DNA of 64,000 nt from positions 144,519 through 208,518 of the forward strand of contig NZ_LGYH01000006.1 in the NCBI RefSeq assembly GCF_001308015.1, written 5' to 3'. Both the position numbers and the translations under genes were made by a program. Under the pieces are notes generated by a model. The model ran no database searches, had not been told where the DNA came from, and worked only from the letters and a program-made list of their open reading frames with translations. Shown here piece by piece: positions 1 to 8,848 of the stretch (position 1 is its first letter; every line of letters starts with the position of its first letter). Origin of the DNA: Neisseria sp. 83E34 (GTDB taxonomy: Bacteria; Pseudomonadota; Gammaproteobacteria; Burkholderiales; Neisseriaceae).

Positions 1-1665
1 AAATTTCGGGCTGAATACCGCTCCTATGAAAAAGTACCGCTCAAGCTCAAACTATCGGTAGACGAAGCTTCCCGCCTTGCGCCACACCTTTCACGTTTTC
101 AGGGTGTTGAAATCAACACCCGTACATTTCGCGAGTACCCCTATGGTAAACTAACCGCCCATTTCTTAGGCTACATTGGCCGCATCAGCGATCGCGACCA
201 AGAAAAATTGGATGAAAACAACCGGCGGGCGCTCTATCGCGGCAGCACGCATATCGGCAAAACAGGTTTGGAAAATTATTATGAAAACCAGCTTCATGGC
301 GCACCCGGCTATCAACGGGTAGAAAAAGATGCCCACGGCAATATTGTGCGTGTTTTGAATAATGTGGAACCTAAAAACGGCCTAACCCTCAAACTGGCTA
401 TGGATATCCGCCTCCAGCAAGAAGTTGACCAAATTTTTTCAGACAGGCGTGGTGCCGCCATTGCAATTGACCCGCAAACCGGCGGCGTACTGGCTTTTGT
501 GTCTAAGCCTTCGTTTGACCCCAACCTGTTTATCGATGGTATTGATTCCGCCACTTGGAAGGCGCTGAATGAAGACTGGCAGCGTCCGCTGCTTAACCGC
601 GTTACCCAAGGCCTGTATCCGCCCGGTTCTACTTTCAAACCTTTTATGGGCATGGCTTTACTCGAAAGCGGGAAAATTACGCAAACCACAGTTGTGCCGG
701 CTCCCGGAGCATGGAGCATTCCGGGCAGCCGCCATGTATTTCGCGATTCCGTGCGCAGAGGCCACGGTTCCGCCAATTTAAGCAAAGCCATCCAGGTTTC
801 ATCCGACACCTTTTTTTATCGACTGGGCTATGAAACAGGTATCGAAAGACTGGGTAAATATTTAGCCGAATTCGGTTTCGGCCAGCAAACCGGTATCGAT
901 ATTCCAAACGAATATCGAGGCATTCTGCCCTCCCCCGAATGGAAAGAAAAACGCTTTGCCAAGCTGCCTGCCGCCGAACGGAAGTGGCGACCCGGCGAAA
1001 TGGTATCGGTCAGCATCGGCCAAGGATATAACGCCTATACCCCATTGCAGCTGGCCCATGCCACAGCTTCATTAGCCAATAACGGCAAAGTGTTCCGCCC
1101 GCATCTGGTCAAAGAAATTCTGGATTATGCCAACAAAGAAAAATTTGTGATTGAGCCGCAGGCGAGCAGACAGATTCCGTTTAAGCAGGAAAACTTTGAA
1201 TATGTGAAACAGGCCATGCAAAAGGTAACGCGCCCTGGCGGCACGGCTTGGCGCATCGGCGGCGCGCCTTATCCGCTCGCCGGTAAAACAGGTACTGCAC
1301 AAGTTGTGCAAATCAAACAAGGAGCTCGCTACAATGCCGCCGCTTTGCGCGAACAACACCGCGACCACGCATGGTTTATTGCATTTGCGCCGATAGAAAA
1401 TCCTAAAATTGCCGTTGCTTTGATTTTGGAGAATGGCGGCTGGGGTGCGCACGCTGCGCCTTTAGTACGCCGTTTGATGGATTATTATCTTTTGAATCTG
1501 AATGGCTTAGGCAATCAAACGACTGTCGAAGCCGCGGTAACCAATCAGCTTTCAGCATCTGCTCCGGCTATCAACGGCCCAGCACAAACCACACCGTTGG
1601 CACCGCTGCCTGGTTTTCAGACAGGCATTTTTCCCGAAGATAATCCGGGATCAACATTACCATGA
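1..1665 (+). CDS. mrdA: Penicillin-binding protein 2 (MrdA), 5' end outside window
   Basis: Class B transpeptidase that cross-links peptidoglycan during cell elongation, working with RodA at the inner membrane. The reading frame is open from base 1, so the cytoplasmic tail, membrane anchor and first part of the dimerisation domain lie off the window; 554 residues are visible. The three penicillin-binding motifs are present: STFK with the acylated Ser (about visible residue 210), SSD in the SxN position (about 266), and KTG (about 429). The C-terminal tail after the catalytic domain is Pro/Ala-rich and low complexity. A reverse uptake core lies in the coding sequence near 437, and a full reverse uptake sequence lies near the 3' end at 1617. 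The stop overlaps the rodA start as ATGA, the usual mrdA-rodA operon. Identity is very secure. Confidence 0.96.
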   Translation, partial: KFRAEYRSYEKVPLKLKLSVDEASRLAPHLSRFQGVEINTRTFREYPYGKLTAHFLGYIGRISDRDQEKLDENNRRALYRGSTHIGKTGLENYYENQLHGAPGYQRVEKDAHGNIVRVLNNVEPKNGLTLKLAMDIRLQQEVDQIFSDRRGAAIAIDPQTGGVLAFVSKPSFDPNLFIDGIDSATWKALNEDWQRPLLNRVTQGLYPPGSTFKPFMGMALLESGKITQTTVVPAPGAWSIPGSRHVFRDSVRRGHGSANLSKAIQVSSDTFFYRLGYETGIERLGKYLAEFGFGQQTGIDIPNEYRGILPSPEWKEKRFAKLPAAERKWRPGEMVSVSIGQGYNAYTPLQLAHATASLANNGKVFRPHLVKEILDYANKEKFVIEPQASRQIPFKQENFEYVKQAMQKVTRPGGTAWRIGGAPYPLAGKTGTAQVVQIKQGARYNAAALREQHRDHAWFIAFAPIENPKIAVALILENGGWGAHAAPLVRRLMDYYLLNLNGLGNQTTVEAAVTNQLSASAPAINGPAQTTPLAPLPGFQTGIFPEDNPGSTLP

Positions 1666-2834
1666 ACAAAGCAAAATCAACCCGAGAATTGCAGAACAAG
1701 CTGCAAAAAGCATTACACTTCATTTGGCAGCCGATAGATGCTTGGCTGCTGTATGCCATGCTCGCCATTTACATAATGAGTATGTTCCTGCTTTATTCGG
1801 CCGACGGACAGACCTTCGGCCAACTTGAAAACAAAACAGTACATACCGTTATCGGCTTTATCCTGCTTTGGATCATAGCTTGGCAGCAGCCTAAAACCTT
1901 GTCAAAATTTGCTTTACCGATTTATATCGCCGGCGTGCTGATGCTGGTTGGCGTGGAGCTTTTCGGCATTACCGTAAACGGCTCCACCCGTTGGCTTGAT
2001 TTGGGCTTTACCCGCATACAGCCTTCCGAAATTATGAAAATCGGCCTCCCTATGACTATTGCATGGTTTTTACAACGTTATGAAGATAGGCTGTGCTGGT
2101 TTCATTATTTAGCCGCCCTTCTGATCACCGCCGTACCCGTTACACTGATTCTCAAACAACCGGACTTAGGTACAGCCGTTTTAATTATGGCCTCGGGTAT
2201 GTTTGTGATTTTCTTTGCCGGCCTGCCTTGGAAAATCATCTTGCTGGCGCTTGCCGGTTTTGCCGCATCACTCCCATTAATTTGGAATTACGGCCTACAC
2301 GATTACCAGCGCACCCGGATTTTAACACTGCTCGACCCAACCAAAGACCCTCTCGGCGCCGGCTACCATATATTGCAATCCATGATTGCCATCGGCTCCG
2401 GCGGCGTATGGGGAAAAGGATGGCTAAACGGTTCCCAAACCCATCTCGACTACATACCCGAAGCCACTACCGATTTTATTTTAGCGGCTTATGGTGAAGA
2501 ATTCGGTTTAGTCGGTAATTTGCTGCTGCTTTTGGTTTATCTGCTGATACTCGGCCGCGGGCTTTATATTGCCGCACAAGCAGATTCTCTTTACAGCCGC
2601 ACATTGGCAGCGGCGCTGACGATGACGTTTTTTTGTTACGCCTTTGTCAATATGGGCATGGTTAGCGGCATTCTGCCCGTAGTCGGCGTGCCGCTGCCTT
2701 TAGTAAGTTACGGCGGCACCGCCACTCTTTCTGTCATGATTATTTTAGCGATTCTGATGGGTATTTCTAAAGAACGCAAAGATCAGGCTCAAAGCCAAAC
2801 CGAAAACAATAAGGAACAATTTAGGAATCATTAA
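1662..2834 (+). CDS. rodA: Rod shape-determining protein RodA (SEDS glycosyltransferase)
   Basis: Polytopic SEDS-family peptidoglycan polymerase that pairs with PBP2 in the elongasome. The 390-aa protein has about ten hydrophobic segments. It shows SEDS hallmarks: GSTRWLDLG, an IQPSE segment, the KQPDLGTA motif containing the catalytic Asp region, and the C-terminal GVPLPLVSYGG signature. Its ATG overlaps the mrdA stop by four bases, implying translational coupling. The only family-level alternative is FtsW, but the mrdA partner and the size favour RodA. Confidence 0.96.
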   Translation: MNKAKSTRELQNKLQKALHFIWQPIDAWLLYAMLAIYIMSMFLLYSADGQTFGQLENKTVHTVIGFILLWIIAWQQPKTLSKFALPIYIAGVLMLVGVELFGITVNGSTRWLDLGFTRIQPSEIMKIGLPMTIAWFLQRYEDRLCWFHYLAALLITAVPVTLILKQPDLGTAVLIMASGMFVIFFAGLPWKIILLALAGFAASLPLIWNYGLHDYQRTRILTLLDPTKDPLGAGYHILQSMIAIGSGGVWGKGWLNGSQTHLDYIPEATTDFILAAYGEEFGLVGNLLLLLVYLLILGRGLYIAAQADSLYSRTLAAALTMTFFCYAFVNMGMVSGILPVVGVPLPLVSYGGTATLSVMIILAILMGISKERKDQAQSQTENNKEQFRNH

Positions 2835-2836
2835 AA

Positions 2837-3496
2837 ATGGGCATGGAAATCGGCAAACTCATACTCGCCTTTATGGTTTTGATTAACCCATTCAGCGCAC
2901 TGGCAATTTTTCTTGATCTGACCCGCAATAACAGTACGCGAGAGCGGAAAAAAGTGGCGCAGATTGCATCACTGAGCGTATTTATCGTTATTGCGGTTTT
3001 CGCTTTTTCAGGCAACTGGATTCTACGCCTTTTCGGCATCAGCACAGGTGCTTTCCAAGTAGGTGGCGGGCTTTTAGTCTTTTTAATCGCCATTTCCATG
3101 ATGAGCGCCGGCAGCAACCCGGCCAAACCGGAAATCGGTGTAGAAGACAGTAATGAAATTACCGTCAAACCCAAGCATCCCACCCAAAGTGCCGCCTCGG
3201 TAGCCGTAGTGCCTCTGGCAATCCCTATGATGATTGGTCCCGGCGGCATTTCTACCGTGGTTATTTACGCTTCGGCAGCAAAAAACCTGCACGATACTTT
3301 GTTTATTGTTGCGGCCGGCGCAATTATTAGTATTATCTGTTTCATTACTCTTCTAGCCGCCAGCAAAATCAGCAACCTGTTAGGAGAAACCGGCTTAACC
3401 ATTCTCAACCGTATCATGGGCATGCTGCTGGCAGCGGTGTCTGTGGAAATTGTGGTAGCGGGCTTGAAAGCTTTGTTTCCCCAGCTTGCCGGATAA
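2837..3496 (+). CDS. MarC-family integral membrane protein
   Basis: 219-aa membrane protein of the MarC/UPF0056 family, whose function is not established; it is not a proven drug-resistance factor. It has about six predicted membrane helices. Family features visible are the N-terminal NPFSALAIFLDLT stretch and the central PLAIPMMIGPGGIS motif. The start lies two bases after the rodA stop, so it probably belongs to the mrdA-rodA transcript. An alternative start two codons in (2843) is possible. The gene ends just before an uptake-sequence hairpin shared with the convergent trkH. Confidence 0.9.
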   Translation: MGMEIGKLILAFMVLINPFSALAIFLDLTRNNSTRERKKVAQIASLSVFIVIAVFAFSGNWILRLFGISTGAFQVGGGLLVFLIAISMMSAGSNPAKPEIGVEDSNEITVKPKHPTQSAASVAVVPLAIPMMIGPGGISTVVIYASAAKNLHDTLFIVAAGAIISIICFITLLAASKISNLLGETGLTILNRIMGMLLAAVSVEIVVAGLKALFPQLAG

Positions 3497-3526
3497 ATGT
3501 ATGGAAATTCCTGAAACCGGCACAAT

Positions 3527-3559
3527 AATGCCTGTCTGAAAAATTTTCAGACAGGCATT
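3527..3559. terminator. Inverted uptake-sequence pair between marC-like gene and trkH
   Basis: A forward and a reverse copy of ATGCCTGTCTGAA form a near-perfect stem with almost no loop, flanked by A and T. It sits between two convergent genes and could terminate both. Inverted uptake sequences are known to serve as terminators in Neisseria. Confidence 0.75.
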
Positions 3560-3586
3560 TATCTAAGCAAACCCTACAGAGCAGAT

Positions 3587-5050
3587 TTATTTCTTCCAAT
3601 AAGCCGGTGTAAACAGAATAAACACGGTAAAAATTTCCAAGCGTCCGAGCAGCATCACGATGCAACACAGCCATTTCTGCACCACGGTTAAATCCGCATA
3701 ATTGTGCGCAGGGCCGACACTACCCAAACCAGGGCCGGCGTTGGTAATGCAGGCGATGGTTGCGGTAAACGCGGTAATGAAATCCAATCCTGCCACCATT
3801 TGCGCAAATGTGAAAAAAATCACAGTCATAAAATAAACGAAAATAAACGCCATCACGGCCAGCGCCGTGCGTTCGGAAATCAGGCGTTTGTTCACTTTTA
3901 CCGTGCGCACGGCATTCGGGTGCAACAGCAACAGCATTTCACGCAAGCTGAATTTTGCCAGAGCAACCACACGCGCCATCTTAACGCCGCCGCCCATAGA
4001 GCCGGTGTTGGCCAAAATATTGGAAAGAAAAAACATCCAAAGCGAAACAATCAGCGGCCATTTGGCAAAATCATAATTGGCATAACCATTGGCCAGGCCG
4101 ATGGAAACAAAGTTAAAACTCACAAAGCGAAATGCTTCTTCAAAACTCGCATAATAATTTTTGTACCACAAATACAAGCTCGATGCGATGATGCTTACAG
4201 CCATCAACACCAGCATGACGCGGCTTTCTTGGTTATTCCAATAGCTTTTGAGCGAACGCTCGCGTACCACGGCAAAATGGCAGGCAAAATTAATGCCGCC
4301 CAAAATGGTTACTACGATTAACACGGTTTCGATTGCCACCGAATTAAAATAAGCAATGCTGCTGTCGTGTGTGGAAAAACCGCCCAAAGATGTGGCAGAT
4401 AAAGCGTGGCACAGCGCGTCAAACCAGCTCATACCCGCCCAGCGCAATGCAAAAAATGCGGAAACGGTAATCACGGAATACGAAATCCACAATTTTTTCG
4501 CCACTTGCGAAATGCGCGGCGCCATTTTACTGTCTTTGTCTATGCCCGGAATCTCGGCCTTAAAAAGCTGGGTTCCCCCCAAACCCAACATCGGCAATAC
4601 GGCCACAGCCAACACGATAATCCCCATCCCGCCCAACCAGTTGAGCATGTGGCGCCAGAAATTCAAAGTCGGTGCCAGCGTATCCAGGCTGGAAATAACG
4701 GTTGCGCCGGTAGTAGTCAAGCCCGACATGGCTTCGAAAAAAGCTTCGTTATAGCTCATGCCGGGCAGGTAAAGATAAAAAGGTATGGCTGAAATGGCGG
4801 CAAAACCAATCCAAAGCATCACCACCAATGTAAAGCCGTCGCGCGGGCGCATTTCCCGTTGGAAATTCAAAGTTGCCATCCAGGCAAGCGCCGAACCGAT
4901 AAGCGTAACGAATGCGGTTTTGGCAAAAGCCGAAAATGTGCCGTCCACATAAAAATAGGAAAACAGCGTGGGTATCATCAAAATCAGCGAGTAAAACACG
5001 CCGAGTTTCGACAACACATGAATAATGGGTAGAATTTTACGGTTTTGCAT
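3587..5050 (-). CDS. trkH: Trk-type potassium uptake protein TrkH
   Basis: Inner-membrane K+ channel subunit, gated by TrkA. The 487-aa protein has the four pore-loop (P-loop) signatures of the SKT superfamily in order: SGLTTTGATV, SLGGFSTHD, NTGSMGGG and NAGPGLGSVG, each containing the selectivity-filter Gly. It is full length for the family and begins MQNRKILPIIHVLSKLG. It lies downstream of trkA on the same strand, about 88 bases away, separated by a cluster of three uptake sequences. It ends facing the MarC-type gene. Confidence 0.95.
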   Translation of the reverse strand: MQNRKILPIIHVLSKLGVFYSLILMIPTLFSYFYVDGTFSAFAKTAFVTLIGSALAWMATLNFQREMRPRDGFTLVVMLWIGFAAISAIPFYLYLPGMSYNEAFFEAMSGLTTTGATVISSLDTLAPTLNFWRHMLNWLGGMGIIVLAVAVLPMLGLGGTQLFKAEIPGIDKDSKMAPRISQVAKKLWISYSVITVSAFFALRWAGMSWFDALCHALSATSLGGFSTHDSSIAYFNSVAIETVLIVVTILGGINFACHFAVVRERSLKSYWNNQESRVMLVLMAVSIIASSLYLWYKNYYASFEEAFRFVSFNFVSIGLANGYANYDFAKWPLIVSLWMFFLSNILANTGSMGGGVKMARVVALAKFSLREMLLLLHPNAVRTVKVNKRLISERTALAVMAFIFVYFMTVIFFTFAQMVAGLDFITAFTATIACITNAGPGLGSVGPAHNYADLTVVQKWLCCIVMLLGRLEIFTVFILFTPAYWKK

Positions 5051-5063
5051 GGTGGTTGGTGTA

Positions 5064-5126
5064 TTCAGACAGGCATGGTTCAGATGCCTGTCTGAAAGAA
5101 TAATTAGAATGCGATGCCTGTCTGAA
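5064..5126. repeat. Cluster of three uptake sequences between trkA and trkH
   Basis: Three exact 12-mers occur in 63 bases: reverse at 5064-5075, forward at 5085-5096 and forward at 5115-5126. The first two face in the order reverse then forward, the opposite of the usual terminator hairpin. The cluster lies inside what is otherwise a trkA-trkH operon spacer. Confidence 0.85.
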
Positions 5127-5138
5127 AATGCGGATACA

Positions 5139-6533
5139 TCAGCCGAAGAAGCCTACTTTTACCTGAATCAGCTTTTCCAGCTCACGTAATACGCGGCGGC
5201 GGGATACAAAGAAAATAATGTGGTCGCCATCGGCCATTACCGCGTCTTCTTTGTGCCCCATGGTTACTTCGTCGCCGCGCACCAAAGCGGCAAAGTGGCA
5301 GCCGTTGGGCCATTTCACCTCGGAAACGCGCCTGCCGACCAACGCCGAAGTTTCCGGCGTGCCGTGCACCACCACTTCTATCGCCTCGGCCGAACCGCGC
5401 CGCAAAGGATACACCGCCACCACGTCGCCGCGGCGGATATGCGCCAGAATATGGCCGATGGTAATCAGATTGGGCGACACCACGGTATCGATTTGGTTGC
5501 CTTCGAGCAAATCCACATAGCGCGAGCGGTTAATGATGGTCAGCACCCTTCTCGCGCCCAAATCTTTTGCCAAAAGGCTCGACATAATATTGTTTTCATC
5601 ATCATTGGTTAATGCGCAGAACACATCAATCTCATCAATATATTCGTGCGCCAGCAGATTTTCATCTGTGGCAGAACCCGAAAGCACCAAAGCATTATCC
5701 AGATTTTCAGCCAGCCATTCGGCGCGTTTTGCCCTGTTTTCAATGATTTTGATATCGTAAATATTTTCCACCTGCTTGGCCAGCCGATAACCGATATTGC
5801 CCCCGCCGGCAATCATCACCCTTCGCGTAGGCTGCGCCAAAGGCCGCAGTTCGCGCAAAATGGTTTTCACATAACGGCTGTCTGCCACAAAACACACCTC
5901 ATCGCCCTCAATAATGATGGTTTTGGCCGAAGGTACAATTAAACGGTTGTTGCGGTAAATCGCACAAATTTGGCAATCCACACCTTCCGACAGGTGGCTG
6001 TTGATTTCGGAAATTTCCTTGTTTACCAGCAAGCCGCCGTTATGCGCTTCCACCACCAACATTTTTGCCCGTTCATCGGCAAACGTGAGCACCTGCAAGG
6101 CATTGTTATAACTGAGCAAAGCAACCAGCCTCTCAGTTACCAGCTCTTCAGGGTGGATAGAATCGGTTACACCGAAAATCTGCAAGCTGTTTTCCAGATC
6201 GTCTTTATCCAAAGCGTATTCCATATAATCGCTTTGGCGCACACGGGCGATCCGGTCGGGGATATTGAACACATCCGCGGCGATTTTGCAGGCCAAAAGA
6301 TTGGTTTCATCGCTGCGCGTTACCGCCAGCAGCAAATCCGCATCCGCCGCGCCCGCCATTTCGAGCACCACCGGCGAAGCGCCGTTGCCCACGATGGTTT
6401 GCACATCCAGCTTGCTGCCTATCTTTTTCAGAGCCTGTTCGTCCACATCAATAATGGTTACATCATTATCTTGCGCCAGATTGGTGGCGATGGTTGAACC
6501 GACTTGCCCGCTGCCAAGAATTAAAATTTTCAC
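5139..6533 (-). CDS. trkA: Trk potassium transporter peripheral subunit TrkA
   Basis: Cytoplasmic NAD(H)-binding regulator that gates TrkH. The 464-aa protein is a tandem duplication of RCK_N plus RCK_C domains. The first Rossmann motif, GSGQVG, begins at residue 7, with an acidic residue closing the second strand (IIDVD). The second Rossmann motif, GGGNIG, is near residue 239. The start ATG is at 6533. It faces the fumarase gene across a 238-base intergenic region that holds the divergent promoters. It is transcribed first, with trkH following. Confidence 0.96.
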   Translation of the reverse strand: MKILILGSGQVGSTIATNLAQDNDVTIIDVDEQALKKIGSKLDVQTIVGNGASPVVLEMAGAADADLLLAVTRSDETNLLACKIAADVFNIPDRIARVRQSDYMEYALDKDDLENSLQIFGVTDSIHPEELVTERLVALLSYNNALQVLTFADERAKMLVVEAHNGGLLVNKEISEINSHLSEGVDCQICAIYRNNRLIVPSAKTIIIEGDEVCFVADSRYVKTILRELRPLAQPTRRVMIAGGGNIGYRLAKQVENIYDIKIIENRAKRAEWLAENLDNALVLSGSATDENLLAHEYIDEIDVFCALTNDDENNIMSSLLAKDLGARRVLTIINRSRYVDLLEGNQIDTVVSPNLITIGHILAHIRRGDVVAVYPLRRGSAEAIEVVVHGTPETSALVGRRVSEVKWPNGCHFAALVRGDEVTMGHKEDAVMADGDHIIFFVSRRRVLRELEKLIQVKVGFFG

Positions 6534-6673
6534 GTTTAATTATTTTGTTTACTCGAATAGTGTTATTGTAAACCAAAACGGAAAAGCAATAGCAAAGAAA
6601 CGAATGCCCGATATGAAATATTAATCCGTTTCAGACAGGCATCCGCTTATCAAATACCTGAAATATGATGTAA

Positions 6674-6679
6674 TATAAT
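6674..6679 (+). promoter_or_regulatory. Candidate -10 box for the fumarase gene
   Basis: A perfect TATAAT lies 93 bases upstream of the fumarase ATG, in the divergent trkA-fumarase spacer. No good -35 hexamer is visible at 17-base spacing, so this is tentative. Confidence 0.35.
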
Positions 6680-6771
6680 ACTCTGCCAAACATGCTTTGC
6701 CCGCATCATGCAATGCCTGTCTGAAACATTAAATCGCAATAACAAATAACCACCGCAAAGGAACACAATCA

Positions 6772-8295
6772 ATGACCGTTATCAAACAAGAAGATTTCAT
6801 TCAAAGCATTGCCGATGCTTTCCAATTTATCAGCTATTACCATCCCGTTGATTACATTCAGGCTTTATACAAAGCCTGGCAAAAAGAGGAAAATCCTGCC
6901 GCCAAAGATGCGATGACGCAGATTTTGGTCAACAGCCGCATGTGTGCCGAAGGCCACCGCCCGATCTGCCAAGATACCGGCATTGCCACCGTATTTTTAA
7001 AAGTGGGCATGAACGTGCAGTGGGACGCGAAAATGAGCGTAGCCGATATGGTGAACGAAGGCGTGCGCCGCGCCTACACCCACCCAGACAACACTTTGCG
7101 CGCTTCCGTTTTGGCCGACCCTGCCGGCAAACGCCAAAACACCAAAGACAACACACCCGCAGTCATTCATATGGAAATCGTGGCCGGTGATAAAGTGGAA
7201 GTAACCTGCGCGGCCAAAGGCGGCGGCTCGGAAAACAAATCCAAACTCGCCATGCTCAACCCCTCCGATTCCATCGTTGATTGGGTGCTGAAAACCATCC
7301 CCACTATGGGCGCAGGTTGGTGCCCACCAGGCATCTTGGGCATCGGCATCGGCGGCACGCCTGAAAAAGCAATGTTGTTGGCCAAAGAATCTTTAATGAG
7401 CCACGCCGATATTCACGAATTACAGGAAAAAGCCGCTTCCGGCGCAGAACTCTCCACCACCGAAGCCTTGCGTTTGGAATTGTTTGAGAAAGTGAACGCA
7501 CTGGGAATCGGCGCGCAGGGTTTGGGCGGGCTTACCACCGTATTGGACGTAAAAATCCTGGATTATCCGACTCATGCCGCTTCCAAGCCCGTTGCCATGA
7601 TTCCGAACTGTGCCGCCACCCGCCACGTTGAATTTGAATTGGACGGATCAGGCCCGGTACACCTCGAACCGCCTTCATTGGAAGATTGGCCCGACATTAC
7701 CTACAACCCTGAAAATGGCAAACGCGTCAATGTAGATACGCTCACCAAAGAAGAAGTGGCCACATGGAAAATGGGCGACGTGCTGCTCTTAAACGGCAAA
7801 ATCTACACCGGCCGCGATGCCGCCCACAAACGCATGGTCGATATGCTCAATAAAGGCGAAAAACTGCCGGTAGACTTTACCAACAAGCTGATTTACTACG
7901 TCGGCCCGGTTGACCCCGTGCGCGACGAAGTGGTCGGCCCGGCCGGCCCCACCACCGCCACCCGCATGGATAAATTCACCCGCCAAATGCTGGAACACAC
8001 CGGCCTATTGGGCATGATCGGCAAATCGGAACGCGGCGAAGAAGCCTGCAAAGCCATTGCCGACAACAAGGCCGTTTATCTGATGGCGGTAGGCGGATCC
8101 GCTTATCTGGTGGCCAAAGCCATCAAAAAAGCCAAAGTAGTGGCCTTTGAAGACTTGGGCATGGAAGCGATTTACGAATTTGAAGTGAAAGACATGCCCG
8201 TTACCGTAGCGGTGGACAGCAGCGGCCAATCGGTTCACGCCATTGCTCCGAAAAAATGGCAGGCGAAAATCGGCATTATTCCTGTTGAATCTTAA
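6772..8295 (+). CDS. Fumarate hydratase class I (iron-sulfur)
   Basis: Oxygen-sensitive [4Fe-4S] fumarase that interconverts fumarate and L-malate in the citric acid cycle. The 507-aa protein carries the N-terminal TtdA-like alpha domain and the C-terminal TtdB-like beta domain in one chain. Candidate cluster cysteines are Cys66 (RPICQDTG) and Cys280 (PNCAATRHVEF). The C-terminal YLMAVGGSAYL and EDLGMEAIYEF motifs are typical of this class. AAAGGA stands 9-10 bases before the ATG. It resembles FumA/FumB rather than class II FumC. A hairpin ends the transcript. Confidence 0.95.
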   Translation: MTVIKQEDFIQSIADAFQFISYYHPVDYIQALYKAWQKEENPAAKDAMTQILVNSRMCAEGHRPICQDTGIATVFLKVGMNVQWDAKMSVADMVNEGVRRAYTHPDNTLRASVLADPAGKRQNTKDNTPAVIHMEIVAGDKVEVTCAAKGGGSENKSKLAMLNPSDSIVDWVLKTIPTMGAGWCPPGILGIGIGGTPEKAMLLAKESLMSHADIHELQEKAASGAELSTTEALRLELFEKVNALGIGAQGLGGLTTVLDVKILDYPTHAASKPVAMIPNCAATRHVEFELDGSGPVHLEPPSLEDWPDITYNPENGKRVNVDTLTKEEVATWKMGDVLLLNGKIYTGRDAAHKRMVDMLNKGEKLPVDFTNKLIYYVGPVDPVRDEVVGPAGPTTATRMDKFTRQMLEHTGLLGMIGKSERGEEACKAIADNKAVYLMAVGGSAYLVAKAIKKAKVVAFEDLGMEAIYEFEVKDMPVTVAVDSSGQSVHAIAPKKWQAKIGIIPVES

Positions 8296-8310
8296 AGCGG
8301 CATTTGCTTA

Positions 8311-8346
8311 AATTAGGCTGTCTGAATCATTTCAGACAGCCTAATT
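8311..8346. terminator. Variant uptake-sequence hairpin after fumarase
   Basis: An inverted pair of AGGCTGTCTGAA with a four-base loop, flanked by AATT on both sides, giving a 16-bp stem. The word differs from the local TGCCTGTCTGAA by its 5' half. Confidence 0.75.
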
Positions 8347-8368
8347 TTATCAATGCAAAGGAGAAAAA

Positions 8369-8764
8369 ATGCCCATCACTAAAGGATTTAAAAAACTGGT
8401 GGAAGAAGCCATGAGCCAAATCACCACCCACAGTGTTGACGAAGCGCGCCGCAGCGCCGAAGCAGGCAAGGCCACCTTAATCGACATCCGCGACATCCGC
8501 GAGCTGGAACAAGGCGGCCGCGTACCCGGCGCTTTCCATGCTCCGCGCGGCATGCTCGAATTTTGGGTTGACCCCGATTCACCTTATCACAAACCGGTTT
8601 TTGCCAATGAGGATACCGAGTTTATCCTGTTTTGCGGCGCAGGTTGGCGCAGCGCACTGGCTACCAAAACCCTCCAAGACATGGGCATGACCAACGTCGC
8701 CCATATCGAAGGCGGCTTCGGCGCCTGGAAAGAAAGCGGCGCACCGGTAGAAAAAAACAATTAA
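8369..8764 (+). CDS. Rhodanese-like domain protein
   Basis: 131-aa single-domain sulfurtransferase-like protein, probably cytoplasmic. The active-site loop is CGAGWRS with Cys89 as the persulfide-carrying residue. The upstream signature (LIDIRDIRELEQGGRVPGA) and the closing GGFGAWKESGAPV are typical of rhodanese folds. AAAGGAG lies 8-14 bases before the ATG. The substrate cannot be inferred. It is flanked by hairpins on both sides and so looks monocistronic. Confidence 0.92.
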   Translation: MPITKGFKKLVEEAMSQITTHSVDEARRSAEAGKATLIDIRDIRELEQGGRVPGAFHAPRGMLEFWVDPDSPYHKPVFANEDTEFILFCGAGWRSALATKTLQDMGMTNVAHIEGGFGAWKESGAPVEKNN

Positions 8765-8785
8765 GATTTCCGGCTCACTTAAATA

Positions 8786-8820
8786 TAATGCCTGTCTGAA
8801 AACCTTTCAGACAGGCATTA
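8786..8820. terminator. Uptake-sequence hairpin after rhodanese gene
   Basis: Inverted pair of ATGCCTGTCTGAA with a short loop, starting 22 bases after the stop codon. The upstream TATA plus the AT of the repeat incidentally makes a TATAAT. Confidence 0.75.
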
Positions 8821-8848
8821 CAGACTTGCTCTTACCAAAGGAAACTCT

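Noticed and set aside
3704..4321. 205-codon plus-strand frame over trkH
   Set aside because: Antisense to TrkH pore-loop coding sequence; His/Gln-rich nonsense composition.
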